Shown here: in pieces, positions 1-8,382 of the stretch
How the letters are laid out: each line of letters begins with the position of its first letter
Position numbering within the stretch: the stretch's first letter is position 1
From: Sulfurovum sp. NBC37-1
Lineage (GTDB): Bacteria; Campylobacterota; Campylobacteria; Campylobacterales; Sulfurovaceae
Length of the DNA: 64,000 nucleotides
Reading direction: 5' to 3'
Assembly (NCBI RefSeq): GCF_000010345.1
Contig: NC_009663.1
Coordinates: 2,232,001 to 2,296,000, forward strand
Program-made: the position numbers and the translations under genes
Notes under the pieces: model-generated
Database searches by the model: none
What the model was told of the DNA's origin: nothing
Seen by the model: the letters and a program-made list of their open reading frames with translations, nothing else

Positions 1-1068
1 AGGTACGATATTGTACAGTGCTATCAGTGCGGGTTCATCTTTTCAGATACAAATGCTGGGCAAGAGTTATATGACATTTATTATCAAAACTTTTCTAAAT
101 ATGAAGATACTGAAATCGGAAGTGGGTCCGGTGGTCAGGCATATGATGAAAAACGCTTGAAGGAAACAATACGGAGTTTAGAAGCTTTTTTAGAGTCGAA
201 AGAGAGCCGAATACTTGATATTGGTTCTGGAAATGGAGGTATGCTGCGTTTGCTTGGGGAAAAAGGTTTTTCCAATTTAAGCGCACTTGATCCATCTAGC
301 AAATGTGTTGCCTATATGAAAGGTCAATCAATAGAGGCTGTTCGCGGCAGCCTTTTTGATGACATGCACCAACATTTTGGTACAAGAAAATTTGACTTGA
401 TTATTTTGTCGCATGTCCTGGAACATATCCGTGATTTACATTTGGCTGTTAAAAATATTTCAGGTCTCCTGGATAAAAACGGTGTAATTTACATTGAAGT
501 TCCCGATGCCAGAAGATACAAAGATTTTTTCCTTGTCCCCTATTACTATTTTGACATCGAACATATCAATCATTTTACGCAGCGATCTTTGACATCGCTC
601 ATGATGCTTTTTGGTCTTAGTGAACGCTGTTCAGGTACGAAAGAACTCGAGATATCCAATACAATACGCTACCCGGCATTATTTACATTCTATACAAACG
701 GCAGATATGATGACGCTGAAGCGGTTATAAAATTTGTGGATCAGTCCAATAAAGAAAAAGGTATTGCAAGCGTACTTGAATCAATAATGCGGCAAAAGAA
801 AAGTATAGTCGTATGGGGAGCAGGGAATTATACTAAACGATTGCTGGCAACTACGAAACTCAAAAATATTAATATTGATTTTTTTGTAGATAAAGATAGA
901 AACAAACAAGGAGCCAGTCTCAATGGTATCGAGATAAAATCTCCGGACGCATTGCATTCATACAGTGGCACAGTTGTGATAGCGTCGGCTTTGTATACCG
1001 ATGATATATATAGGGAAGCTATATCAAGGTTTCCGCAATCAAATATTATAGTATTAGGGATGACATGA
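1..1068 (+). CDS. SAM-dependent (sugar C-)methyltransferase, 5' partial
   Basis: The reading frame is open from base 1, so the start lies outside the window. An early CxxC (visible codons 7 and 10) fits the zinc-binding N-terminal part of NovU/TcaB9-type sugar C-methyltransferases. The class I SAM motif LDIGSGNGG is at codons 72-80. A C-terminal Rossmann-like segment starts near codon 268 (VVWGAGNYTKRLL, then FVDKDRNKQG) and resembles the C-methyltransferase C-terminal domain. The protein probably transfers a methyl group to a nucleotide-linked keto-sugar in the cytoplasm. The stop overlaps the next start (ATGA), indicating translational coupling. The substrate is unknown; a generic methyltransferase is the alternative. 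Confidence 0.75.
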   Translation, partial: RYDIVQCYQCGFIFSDTNAGQELYDIYYQNFSKYEDTEIGSGSGGQAYDEKRLKETIRSLEAFLESKESRILDIGSGNGGMLRLLGEKGFSNLSALDPSSKCVAYMKGQSIEAVRGSLFDDMHQHFGTRKFDLIILSHVLEHIRDLHLAVKNISGLLDKNGVIYIEVPDARRYKDFFLVPYYYFDIEHINHFTQRSLTSLMMLFGLSERCSGTKELEISNTIRYPALFTFYTNGRYDDAEAVIKFVDQSNKEKGIASVLESIMRQKKSIVVWGAGNYTKRLLATTKLKNINIDFFVDKDRNKQGASLNGIEIKSPDALHSYSGTVVIASALYTDDIYREAISRFPQSNIIVLGMT

Positions 1069-2858
1069 TCAAAGTAAGCGAAATAGTGACAGATTTTTTG
1101 GCAGAACATCCTATGGTCTCGAAAAAAATTTTTATGGTTTCCGGCGGTGGGAACATGCATCTGATCGATTCGATCGGACGCCACAAGAGACTCAACTATA
1201 TCTGCAACCACCACGAACAGGCTTGCACCCTTGCGGCGGAAGGATATGCTCGTGTTACGAATAAGGTCGGCGTAGCGATGGTGACGACAGGACCAGGTGG
1301 TACAAATGCGATTACGGGCGTTTATGGTGCATGGGTAGATTCAATCCCGACAATGATAATTTCAGGACAGGTCAAATTTGAGACGACCATTGCCAGTCAG
1401 CCAGAACTGCAACTGCGCCAGTTAGGTGACCAGGAGATCAACATTATTGATCTTGTCAAACCTATTACCAAGTATGCCGTGATGGTAACCGATAAACATG
1501 ATATCCTTTATCACCTCCAAAAGGCAGTTTACGAAGCCAAAAGCGGTAGGCCAGGCCCAGTATGGATAGATATCCCCCTTGATATTCAGGGAACGAAGGT
1601 CAATGAGAACGATCTGAAGCGCTTCATCCCACCGGCACCACCGGAATACGATCTAAAAATCGATGAGGTTCTTGCACTTTTGAAGCAGGCGAAAAGACCG
1701 GTAATCATTGCCGGAAACGGTATCACGCTTTCAGGTGCGAACAAAGCGTTTTTGCGGTTGGTAGAAAAACTGGGAATACCGGTGGTAGGAACGTTTGCGC
1801 GGTATGATATTGTTCAGGATAATCATCCGTTGGCATTCGGGCGTTATGGGACAATTGGGCACAGGGCAGCAAATTTCATTATACAAAACAGTGACCTTGT
1901 TTTAGCAATTGGTGCAAGAATGAATATCCGTTCCATCAGTTACAATTGGGAATATTTTGCCAGAGAAGCAAAGAAGATCGCTATCGATATCGATGCAGCG
2001 GAACTGCAAAAACATACATTGAAACTTGATATAAAAATTCAGGCAGATGCTGGCGTATTTATTCAAACGATGCTTGAATCCAACGCAATTCTCCCTTCAT
2101 ACGGAACATGGGTTGAGCGGTGCAAAAAATACAAAGCAGATTTTCCAACGATAACACCAGAGCGAATCGCTATTAAAAAGTATGTTGATTCTTACCGTTT
2201 TTTTGACGTTCTTTCCGATATCGCCTCAGATGATGCAGTTTTTGTGTTTGCAAATGCCACAGCAAGTGTCTCATCATTTCAGAGCCTGAGAACAAAAGGA
2301 ACACAAAAGATCGTTGAAAACTCAGGCTGTGCTGCGATGGGATATGATTTGCCGGCAGCTATCGGTGCCTGTATAGCAAATGGAAAAAAAGAAGTGATCT
2401 GCGTCAGTGGAGACGGCAGTCTGCAAATGAATTTACAGGAATTACAAACGATTATTCATTATAATTTGCCAATCAAACTGTTTGTGTTGAACAATCGGGG
2501 CTACGCTTCAATCAAAAATACACAAAATAATTTTTTCGGCGGCTTTAAAGTTGGTTCAGAGATTGGAAGTGGTGTCAGTTTTCCTGATACACAGAAAATT
2601 GCCAGAGCATACGGATTCAAAGTGTTTAAAATTTCCGATCAACAAAATCTATATGAAGAGTTAAAAACAATTTATGCTCATGAAAAAGCCTTCATTTGTG
2701 AAATAATGTTAGACCCTGATGAAAAAATGGAACCTAAACTCTCGTCAGAAGTTAAAAAGGATGGTACGCTGGTATCTAAACCTCTTGAAGATATGTTTCC
2801 CTTTTTAGATAGAGAGCTATTTGAACAAAATATGATTATATCGTCCCTGCAGGAGTAA
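1065..2858 (+). CDS. TPP-dependent enzyme, acetolactate-synthase-like, in sugar cluster
   Basis: 597 residues with the three-domain layout of acetohydroxyacid synthase/pyruvate oxidase-type enzymes. The N-terminal PYR domain carries the catalytic Glu (HHEQA, E51), and the C-terminal PP domain carries GDGS (about 449-452) with the downstream NN of the TPP/Mg site. It lies among sugar-nucleotide genes rather than ilv genes. A role like YerE, which adds a two-carbon acetyl branch to a CDP-4-keto-3,6-dideoxyhexose in yersiniose synthesis, is therefore a reasonable inference. It overlaps the preceding gene by 4 bp, and the next gene starts 2 bases after its stop. A housekeeping acetolactate synthase is less likely because no small subunit gene follows. 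Confidence 0.8.
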   Translation: MIKVSEIVTDFLAEHPMVSKKIFMVSGGGNMHLIDSIGRHKRLNYICNHHEQACTLAAEGYARVTNKVGVAMVTTGPGGTNAITGVYGAWVDSIPTMIISGQVKFETTIASQPELQLRQLGDQEINIIDLVKPITKYAVMVTDKHDILYHLQKAVYEAKSGRPGPVWIDIPLDIQGTKVNENDLKRFIPPAPPEYDLKIDEVLALLKQAKRPVIIAGNGITLSGANKAFLRLVEKLGIPVVGTFARYDIVQDNHPLAFGRYGTIGHRAANFIIQNSDLVLAIGARMNIRSISYNWEYFAREAKKIAIDIDAAELQKHTLKLDIKIQADAGVFIQTMLESNAILPSYGTWVERCKKYKADFPTITPERIAIKKYVDSYRFFDVLSDIASDDAVFVFANATASVSSFQSLRTKGTQKIVENSGCAAMGYDLPAAIGACIANGKKEVICVSGDGSLQMNLQELQTIIHYNLPIKLFVLNNRGYASIKNTQNNFFGGFKVGSEIGSGVSFPDTQKIARAYGFKVFKISDQQNLYEELKTIYAHEKAFICEIMLDPDEKMEPKLSSEVKKDGTLVSKPLEDMFPFLDRELFEQNMIISSLQE

Positions 2859-2860
2859 AG

Positions 2861-3988
2861 ATGACCTTAGAGAAGATTTTAAATGATACATTATCTAAAG
2901 AAATTAAATTAACCAAAACCATTGTTTTGTACGGTGCAGGAAATTTTGCAAAGGAGTGTTTAACAACTCTAAAAAAACATAATTATGAGGTTTTGTTTAT
3001 TATAGATAAATACAAAGGTAAACAAAATCTTTTTATTGATTCTGTACCTGTAATATCTTTTGATGATTCTAGACTAACAGAGCAAATAAAAATTAATTCA
3101 AGCTGTATCTTAAGTATTTTTAATGCTTATGTAGATTTAGCTTTAATCCAAGATGATATAAGAGCCGAAAATTTTGTGAATATTATCAATCCTATGGAGT
3201 TTATTGACTTATTTTATGATGATATGGGTGATCATTTCTGGCTAACTTCCGTAAAAAATTTGAAAGCTTACAAAAAAGAAATTCTTGATGCATACAATAA
3301 GCTTGAAGACACACATTCTAAAATATTATTCCAAAATATTATCGAATACAGACTAAAGAAAGAACTTAAGCATATACAATCTCCACAAAATGTACATACA
3401 CAATATATTCCCCTAGATATTAATATAAATTATCCAAAATTAAATTTTATTGATTGTGGTGCTTATGATGGTGATACCATTATACATTTTATTAAAAATA
3501 ATATTGATATTGAGTCTTTTATTGCTTTTGAACCAGATATTTCAAACCTTGAAAAATTAAATAAAAATCTTAAAGAATACGAAGATATTGAAGGTTTCAT
3601 CTACCCCTCTGGTGTTTATAGTAGTTCTAAACAACTACGGTTTAGTGGGGGTCAGGGTTCTGCTTCACATATTGACAATCAGGGGGATGATGTTATTCAG
3701 GTAGTAAGTATGGATGAAGTGTTACTCAATTATAAGGTTAACTTTATAAAAATGGATATAGAAGGTGCTGAGATTGAAGCCCTTCTTGGTGCCAAAAATC
3801 TCATACAGAAGAATACCCCGATTCTAGCTCTTTCTGCCTATCATAAATTTGATGATTTATGGACTATCACAGCGTTACTTTCCCAATGGAAACTTAAATA
3901 TTCATTTTACCTTAGGATATATGAACATAATGGATTTGGACTAGTTTATTATGCTTTACCAAAAAAATACTTATTGAAAAAGGACTAA
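2861..3988 (+). CDS. FkbM-family methyltransferase with N-terminal GAGN domain
   Basis: 375 residues. The N-terminal part (about 20-90) has a nucleotide-binding-like motif LYGAGNFAKE followed by FIIDKYKGKQN. This is the same kind of module seen at the C-terminus of the first protein in the window. From about residue 195 an FkbM methyltransferase domain follows (FIDCGAYDGDT, later FIKMDIEGAE). FkbM enzymes O-methylate sugars or polyketides. The gene is markedly AT-rich compared with its left neighbour. It sits 2 bases after the TPP enzyme and 3 bases before the next gene, so it belongs to the same operon. The acceptor sugar is unknown. Confidence 0.8.
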   Translation: MTLEKILNDTLSKEIKLTKTIVLYGAGNFAKECLTTLKKHNYEVLFIIDKYKGKQNLFIDSVPVISFDDSRLTEQIKINSSCILSIFNAYVDLALIQDDIRAENFVNIINPMEFIDLFYDDMGDHFWLTSVKNLKAYKKEILDAYNKLEDTHSKILFQNIIEYRLKKELKHIQSPQNVHTQYIPLDININYPKLNFIDCGAYDGDTIIHFIKNNIDIESFIAFEPDISNLEKLNKNLKEYEDIEGFIYPSGVYSSSKQLRFSGGQGSASHIDNQGDDVIQVVSMDEVLLNYKVNFIKMDIEGAEIEALLGAKNLIQKNTPILALSAYHKFDDLWTITALLSQWKLKYSFYLRIYEHNGFGLVYYALPKKYLLKKD

Positions 3989-3991
3989 ATT

Positions 3992-4819
3992 ATGATAAAC
4001 GATTTAACACTATTTGATTGTACCATTAGAGAAGCTGGTTACCAAACAGGATGGTTTTTTGATACAAAATTTGCGCATGACATGTATAGTTTTGCACAAG
4101 GAAAAGGTATTGACTATCTCGAGTTAGGGTTCTTCCATGACCAAGAAGCTGATCCAAATCGTGGAATATATAGATACTGCAGCCAAAAAAACGATGAGAT
4201 AAATAGAGTGTTTGATTCTATCAAAGGTAGAACAAAATTGTCTGCTATGAGAGACATACAAAGACCCTTATCTGAGCTCATTCCTAAAAAAGAGAGTGTG
4301 ATTGATGCAATAAGAATCATCAATAGATCACATGAAAATAATTTTGAACAATTAGAAAAAGAAGTTGACAATATAAGAAATAATGGCTACGAAGCATTTG
4401 TTAATTTTACCAGTGCCGGTTACAATGATGAAAAAATGACTATAGAATTTGCCAAATTTTCTAAAAAAATAGGGTTAGATATAATCTATTTTGCAGATAC
4501 TGAAAGTGTCTTTACTCCAGAGTTTGTTTCCAAAACGATAGACATATGTAAAGCGGAAGGCATAGAAGCGGGTATGCATCTGCATGACAAAAATGGAACG
4601 GCTGAAATGCTATTGGAAGTAGCTATCAATAAAGGTTGCAAATATACAGATGCCACACTCTTAGGATTGGGTGGTAAATGGCATGATGGTAATTTAACTA
4701 TAGAACATATGTTAAGACGATTCGGCTTAAACGGTGGATATGAGTTAACACAGCTAAAAACCGACTTGGTACAACAACTCATAAAATACAATAAGCATTC
4801 AACAGCTATTTTAGACTGA
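3992..4819 (+). CDS. DRE-TIM (HMG-CoA lyase/citramalate-type) aldolase-like protein
   Basis: 275 residues. The N-terminal motif FDCTIREAG (residues 8-16) is a variant of the DxTLRDG signature of DRE-TIM metallolyases such as isopropylmalate synthase, HMG-CoA lyase and 4-hydroxy-2-oxovalerate aldolase. The metal-binding HLH is at about 196-198 (MHLHDKNG). The length matches a single TIM barrel without regulatory or CoA-binding extensions. Placed beside a TPP enzyme in a sugar cluster, it may make or use a keto-acid unit for a branched sugar; this is inference. Its TGA overlaps the next ATG (TGATG). Confidence 0.7.
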   Translation: MINDLTLFDCTIREAGYQTGWFFDTKFAHDMYSFAQGKGIDYLELGFFHDQEADPNRGIYRYCSQKNDEINRVFDSIKGRTKLSAMRDIQRPLSELIPKKESVIDAIRIINRSHENNFEQLEKEVDNIRNNGYEAFVNFTSAGYNDEKMTIEFAKFSKKIGLDIIYFADTESVFTPEFVSKTIDICKAEGIEAGMHLHDKNGTAEMLLEVAINKGCKYTDATLLGLGGKWHDGNLTIEHMLRRFGLNGGYELTQLKTDLVQQLIKYNKHSTAILD

Positions 4820-5736
4820 TGAATATTCTCATCACAGGAGCAAATGGATTTATAGCTTCTCATCTAAAAGAATACTTAAGGCATAACTATATATACAATA
4901 TTTTTGCTCCAAACAGTAAAGAGTTAAATCTAATAGATGAAGAGGCCGTAGATAAATTTATAATTGGCAATAAAATAGACATCATCATACATACTGCTAA
5001 CAAAGGTGGAGGCAGAGATAGTATCGATTTCAAAAATCTTACAGAATATAATCTGCGAATGTTTTTCAATATAGCAAAACATGAAAAAAATGTAAAGAAA
5101 ATCATCTCTTTTGGTAGTGGTGCAGAGTATGGCAAGCATAAGCCCATCATCAATGTATCAGAAAATGAATATTGGGATACTCAGCCACTTGATGAATATG
5201 GGCTTTATAAATCTATTATTTCAAAATATATTGAAAAATCAAATAAAATTGTTCAACTTAGAATATTTGGCTGTTATGGCGAATATGAGAATTATAGATA
5301 TAAATTCATCTCTAATGCTATAGTCAAAAATTTACTTCATCTTCCAATTGTTATACACCAGAATGTACTCTTTGATTATATGTATGTGGATGATATGATG
5401 CGCATCATAGATTGGTTTATCCATAATGACAATAAAGAAAAAATATACAATGTTTCAACAGGAACAAAAGTTGATCTTATCTCCTTGGCAAATATAGTAA
5501 ATAAAATAAGCGACTTCAAATCTGAAGTCACCATTTTGAATGCTGGACACAACAATGAATACACATCATCTAACAAAAGATTACTGGATGAGCTAATAAA
5601 CTTTAAATTTTCATCACATACAGAGGCAATAGAAAAAATAAGAAACTATTTTCGCTATAATGCTGATAATATTGATAAAGAGAGTATTTTTAATGATCCA
5701 TTCCTTCAGAAAATAAATACGATGTGGAAAAAATAA
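4819..5736 (+). CDS. NAD-dependent epimerase/dehydratase (extended SDR)
   Basis: 305 residues. The N-terminal Rossmann motif TGANGFIASHL (about residues 6-16) and a YxxxK catalytic pair in YGLYK (about 126-130) mark an extended short-chain dehydrogenase acting on a nucleotide sugar. Likely reactions are epimerisation or 4-keto reduction of the dideoxysugar made with the downstream 3-dehydrase. YerF-like 5-epimerases/4-reductases play that part in yersiniose pathways. The gene is translationally coupled to its left neighbour. The exact substrate cannot be told from sequence alone. Confidence 0.8.
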   Translation: MNILITGANGFIASHLKEYLRHNYIYNIFAPNSKELNLIDEEAVDKFIIGNKIDIIIHTANKGGGRDSIDFKNLTEYNLRMFFNIAKHEKNVKKIISFGSGAEYGKHKPIINVSENEYWDTQPLDEYGLYKSIISKYIEKSNKIVQLRIFGCYGEYENYRYKFISNAIVKNLLHLPIVIHQNVLFDYMYVDDMMRIIDWFIHNDNKEKIYNVSTGTKVDLISLANIVNKISDFKSEVTILNAGHNNEYTSSNKRLLDELINFKFSSHTEAIEKIRNYFRYNADNIDKESIFNDPFLQKINTMWKK

Positions 5737-5738
5737 TA

Positions 5739-7070
5739 ATGAAAAAACAAGCACAGTTAAAGCAAGAGATATTTCATAAAATTAAAGAATACTATCAATT
5801 GGTACACAAACCAGAACAACAAAAAGAATTTATTGAAGGGAATAATCGTGTGAACTATGCTGGTCGTGTATTTGACGAAAAAGAGATAATAAATCTTGTA
5901 GATAGTTCTCTTGATTTTTGGCTTACTTATGGGAAATACTCTAAAAAGTTTGAAGCTGAACTGAGTAATTTTCTAGGTATCAGATGGTCTCTGCTTGTCA
6001 ACTCTGGCAGTTCAGCTAACCTACTAGCATTTTATGCTCTCACCTCACCACTACTCAAAGACAGACAGATACAAAGGGGGGATGAAGTTATCACTGTAGC
6101 TGCAGGTTTTCCTACTACTATATCACCTATAGTACAATATGGTGCTGTACCTGTATTTGTAGATATGGAACTTACACATTTTAATATAGATACGACTCAA
6201 CTGGAAAAAGCTCTATCCTCTAAAACAAAAGCCATTATGCTTGCACACACATTAGGAAATCCCTTTGATATAAAAGCAGTCAAAGCATTTTGTAACAAAC
6301 ATAACTTATGGCTCATAGAAGACAACTGTGATGCCTTGGGTAGCAAGTATAATGGACAGTATACAGGCACGTGGGGTGACATAGGTACTTCCAGTTTTTA
6401 CCCGCCTCACCACATAACCATGGGTGAAGGGGGAGCAGTTTATACAAATAACTCTCTGCTCAAAAAAATACTACTCTCTATGCGTGACTGGGGTAGAGAC
6501 TGCTGGTGTGAAAGTGGTGTAGACAATACCTGTGGTGCCAGATTTTCTCAGCAGTTTGGAAAATTACCAAAAGGCTATGATCATAAATACGTTTACAGCC
6601 ACTTTGGGTTTAACCTCAAGCCTACGGATATGCAGGCAGCCATAGGAGTAGCACAGTTAGAAAAACTTCCCGATTTCACATATAGAAGAATAGAAAATTA
6701 TCAACGACTTTACGATGGATTATCTAATATAAAAGAGTTGGTACTTGTAAGACCACAAAGAGATAGCCAACCTAGCTGGTTTGGATTTTTAATGACCCTC
6801 TCCGATAATGCAAATTTCAGCAGAAATCAGTTATCAAGCTTTTTGGAAAAAAATCTGATACAGACTAGAAATCTGTTTACCGGCAACATCTTAAGGCATC
6901 CACTGTTTGACAGCTTGGTTAAGAATAGAGATTATCGTACAATAGGAGACCTTCCAAATACTGACAAGATAATGAATGATAGCTTTTGGATAGGATTATA
7001 TCCAGGTATGGGCAAAGAGCAAATAGATTATATGATAAAAACCATCAGAGGGTTTATATCACAACAATGA
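5739..7070 (+). CDS. rfbH: CDP-4-keto-6-deoxyglucose 3-dehydrase (RfbH/DdhC, E1)
   Basis: 443 residues from the ATG at 5739. This start is preferred over an in-frame ATG at 5724 because 5724 lies inside the preceding gene and the family is usually about 437 residues. It has the DegT/AHBA aminotransferase fold, but the PLP lysine is replaced by histidine (YPPHHITMGEGG, HH at 224-225), the hallmark of E1 dehydrases. Cysteines at 255, 257 and 265 (DCWCESGVDNTCG), with C197, match the [2Fe-2S] ligands. The enzyme removes the C3 hydroxyl of CDP-4-keto-6-deoxyglucose in 3,6-dideoxyhexose synthesis. The partner genes rfbF and rfbG are not in the window and probably lie upstream. The end overlaps the next start. 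Confidence 0.93.
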   Translation: MKKQAQLKQEIFHKIKEYYQLVHKPEQQKEFIEGNNRVNYAGRVFDEKEIINLVDSSLDFWLTYGKYSKKFEAELSNFLGIRWSLLVNSGSSANLLAFYALTSPLLKDRQIQRGDEVITVAAGFPTTISPIVQYGAVPVFVDMELTHFNIDTTQLEKALSSKTKAIMLAHTLGNPFDIKAVKAFCNKHNLWLIEDNCDALGSKYNGQYTGTWGDIGTSSFYPPHHITMGEGGAVYTNNSLLKKILLSMRDWGRDCWCESGVDNTCGARFSQQFGKLPKGYDHKYVYSHFGFNLKPTDMQAAIGVAQLEKLPDFTYRRIENYQRLYDGLSNIKELVLVRPQRDSQPSWFGFLMTLSDNANFSRNQLSSFLEKNLIQTRNLFTGNILRHPLFDSLVKNRDYRTIGDLPNTDKIMNDSFWIGLYPGMGKEQIDYMIKTIRGFISQQ

Positions 7071-7435
7071 TAAAGCACGAATTTTCTAGATTTATCATTG
7101 TCGGTGTGTTTAATACCGTCTTTGGATATAGCATATATGCCCTGTTTATATGGATTGGGTTTAACTATATATGGGCATCATTTTTTGCCACCATCATTGG
7201 GGTACTCTTTAATTTTCAAACCATAGGAAGATTGGTCTTCAAACGACATAATAATCGTCTGATATTTAGATTTTTTCTGGTATATGGTATTGTCTTTTTG
7301 ATAGGTATTTCTATTATATGGGTACTGAAAAATACTGGACTCAATGATTATACAGCTGGATTAATAGCGATTTTTCCCAATGCCATTATTTCATTTTTAT
7401 TGAATAAGTTTTATGTTTATAGGAGAATAAATTGA
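7067..7435 (+). CDS. GtrA-family membrane protein
   Basis: 122 residues from the ATG at 7067, which overlaps the stop of the 3-dehydrase gene (ATGA). Four hydrophobic segments are visible, with FIIVGVFNTVFGYSIYAL at the N-terminus and a C-terminal NKFYVYRR, both typical of GtrA. GtrA proteins are thought to act in flipping or presenting undecaprenyl-phosphate-linked sugars for O-antigen modification. The next gene is a GtrB-like glycosyltransferase, which supports this. An upstream in-frame extension would run into the preceding gene and was discarded. Confidence 0.88.
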   Translation: MIKHEFSRFIIVGVFNTVFGYSIYALFIWIGFNYIWASFFATIIGVLFNFQTIGRLVFKRHNNRLIFRFFLVYGIVFLIGISIIWVLKNTGLNDYTAGLIAIFPNAIISFLLNKFYVYRRIN

Positions 7436-8382
7436 AAAAAATAAGTATTGTAACAGGATGCTATAATGAAGAAGAAAATGTGGCACTTCTTATTGAAAGT
7501 GTAAAAAATATTATGCAGAATTTTTCTAACTATGAGTATGAACATATCTTCATAGACAATGCTTCTGAAGATGAAACAGTGAAAATTTTACGTGACATTG
7601 CTCAAAAAGACACATGTGTAAAGGTTATTGTAAACTCTACAAATTTTGGTGCAATACGCTCAGGCATGTATGGGCTATTACAAGCCGATGGCGATGCCGT
7701 TATCTCATTGGTCGCTGATTTTCAGGATCCTCCAAAAATGATAGCAGATTTTATCAAAAAATGGGAAGCAGGGTCAGATATAGTCTTAGCTATAAAAAAA
7801 AGTAGTCAGGAAAGTAGTCTAATGTTCAAAATTAGAAATATTTATTATCGTTTACTTGACAAACTCTCAGAAGTACCTGTATTTAAAAACTATACCGGCT
7901 TTGGACTATACGATAAAAAAGTTATAGATGCCATACGGCAAATGCATGACCCTTATCCCTTTTTTCGAGGCATGATTGCTGAGGTAGGCTATACCGTAAC
8001 AAAGATTCCCTACGATCAGCCTATACGTCTTCATGGTGTGACGAAAAACAATCTATATACCCTGTATGATATTGGCATTCTCGGTATCATCAATAATTCT
8101 AAAGTACCGCTTCGTATTGCGACGTTTACTAGCATTATTCTGGGAGTTGTCAGTTTTTTTGTCGGTCTAGGATATCTGATTGTCAAACTGATTTACTGGG
8201 ATCAGATGAGCCTGGGAATCGCTCCTATCCTTATAGGAGCTTCATTCGCCTTTTCTATACTACTATTTTTTATAGGAATTCTTGGGGAATATATCGGTAT
8301 GATCTATACACAAGTGCTGAACCGACCGCTAGTCTTTGAAAAAGAAAGAATAAATTTTGAAAAAAGAGATAAGGCACAATAA
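7432..8382 (+). CDS. GT2 polyprenyl-phosphate glycosyltransferase (GtrB/ArnC-like)
   Basis: 316 residues from a TTG start at 7432, with AGGAG at 7421-7425 and a 4-bp overlap with gtrA. The N-terminal GT-A domain begins KISIVTGCYNEEENV and has the acidic motif DFQDPP. Two transmembrane helices near the C-terminus (about 220-295) are typical of GtrB/DPMS enzymes. It is expected to move a sugar from a nucleotide donor to undecaprenyl phosphate at the inner membrane. The next gene overlaps its last base, so the GtrA, GtrB and membrane-protein genes form one unit. Confidence 0.88.
   Translation: MKKISIVTGCYNEEENVALLIESVKNIMQNFSNYEYEHIFIDNASEDETVKILRDIAQKDTCVKVIVNSTNFGAIRSGMYGLLQADGDAVISLVADFQDPPKMIADFIKKWEAGSDIVLAIKKSSQESSLMFKIRNIYYRLLDKLSEVPVFKNYTGFGLYDKKVIDAIRQMHDPYPFFRGMIAEVGYTVTKIPYDQPIRLHGVTKNNLYTLYDIGILGIINNSKVPLRIATFTSIILGVVSFFVGLGYLIVKLIYWDQMSLGIAPILIGASFAFSILLFFIGILGEYIGMIYTQVLNRPLVFEKERINFEKRDKAQ

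Noticed and set aside
1065-2858. Housekeeping acetolactate synthase (ilvB) for the TPP enzyme
   Set aside because: No ilvN or ilvC neighbour, and the gene is coupled to sugar-modifying genes on both sides.
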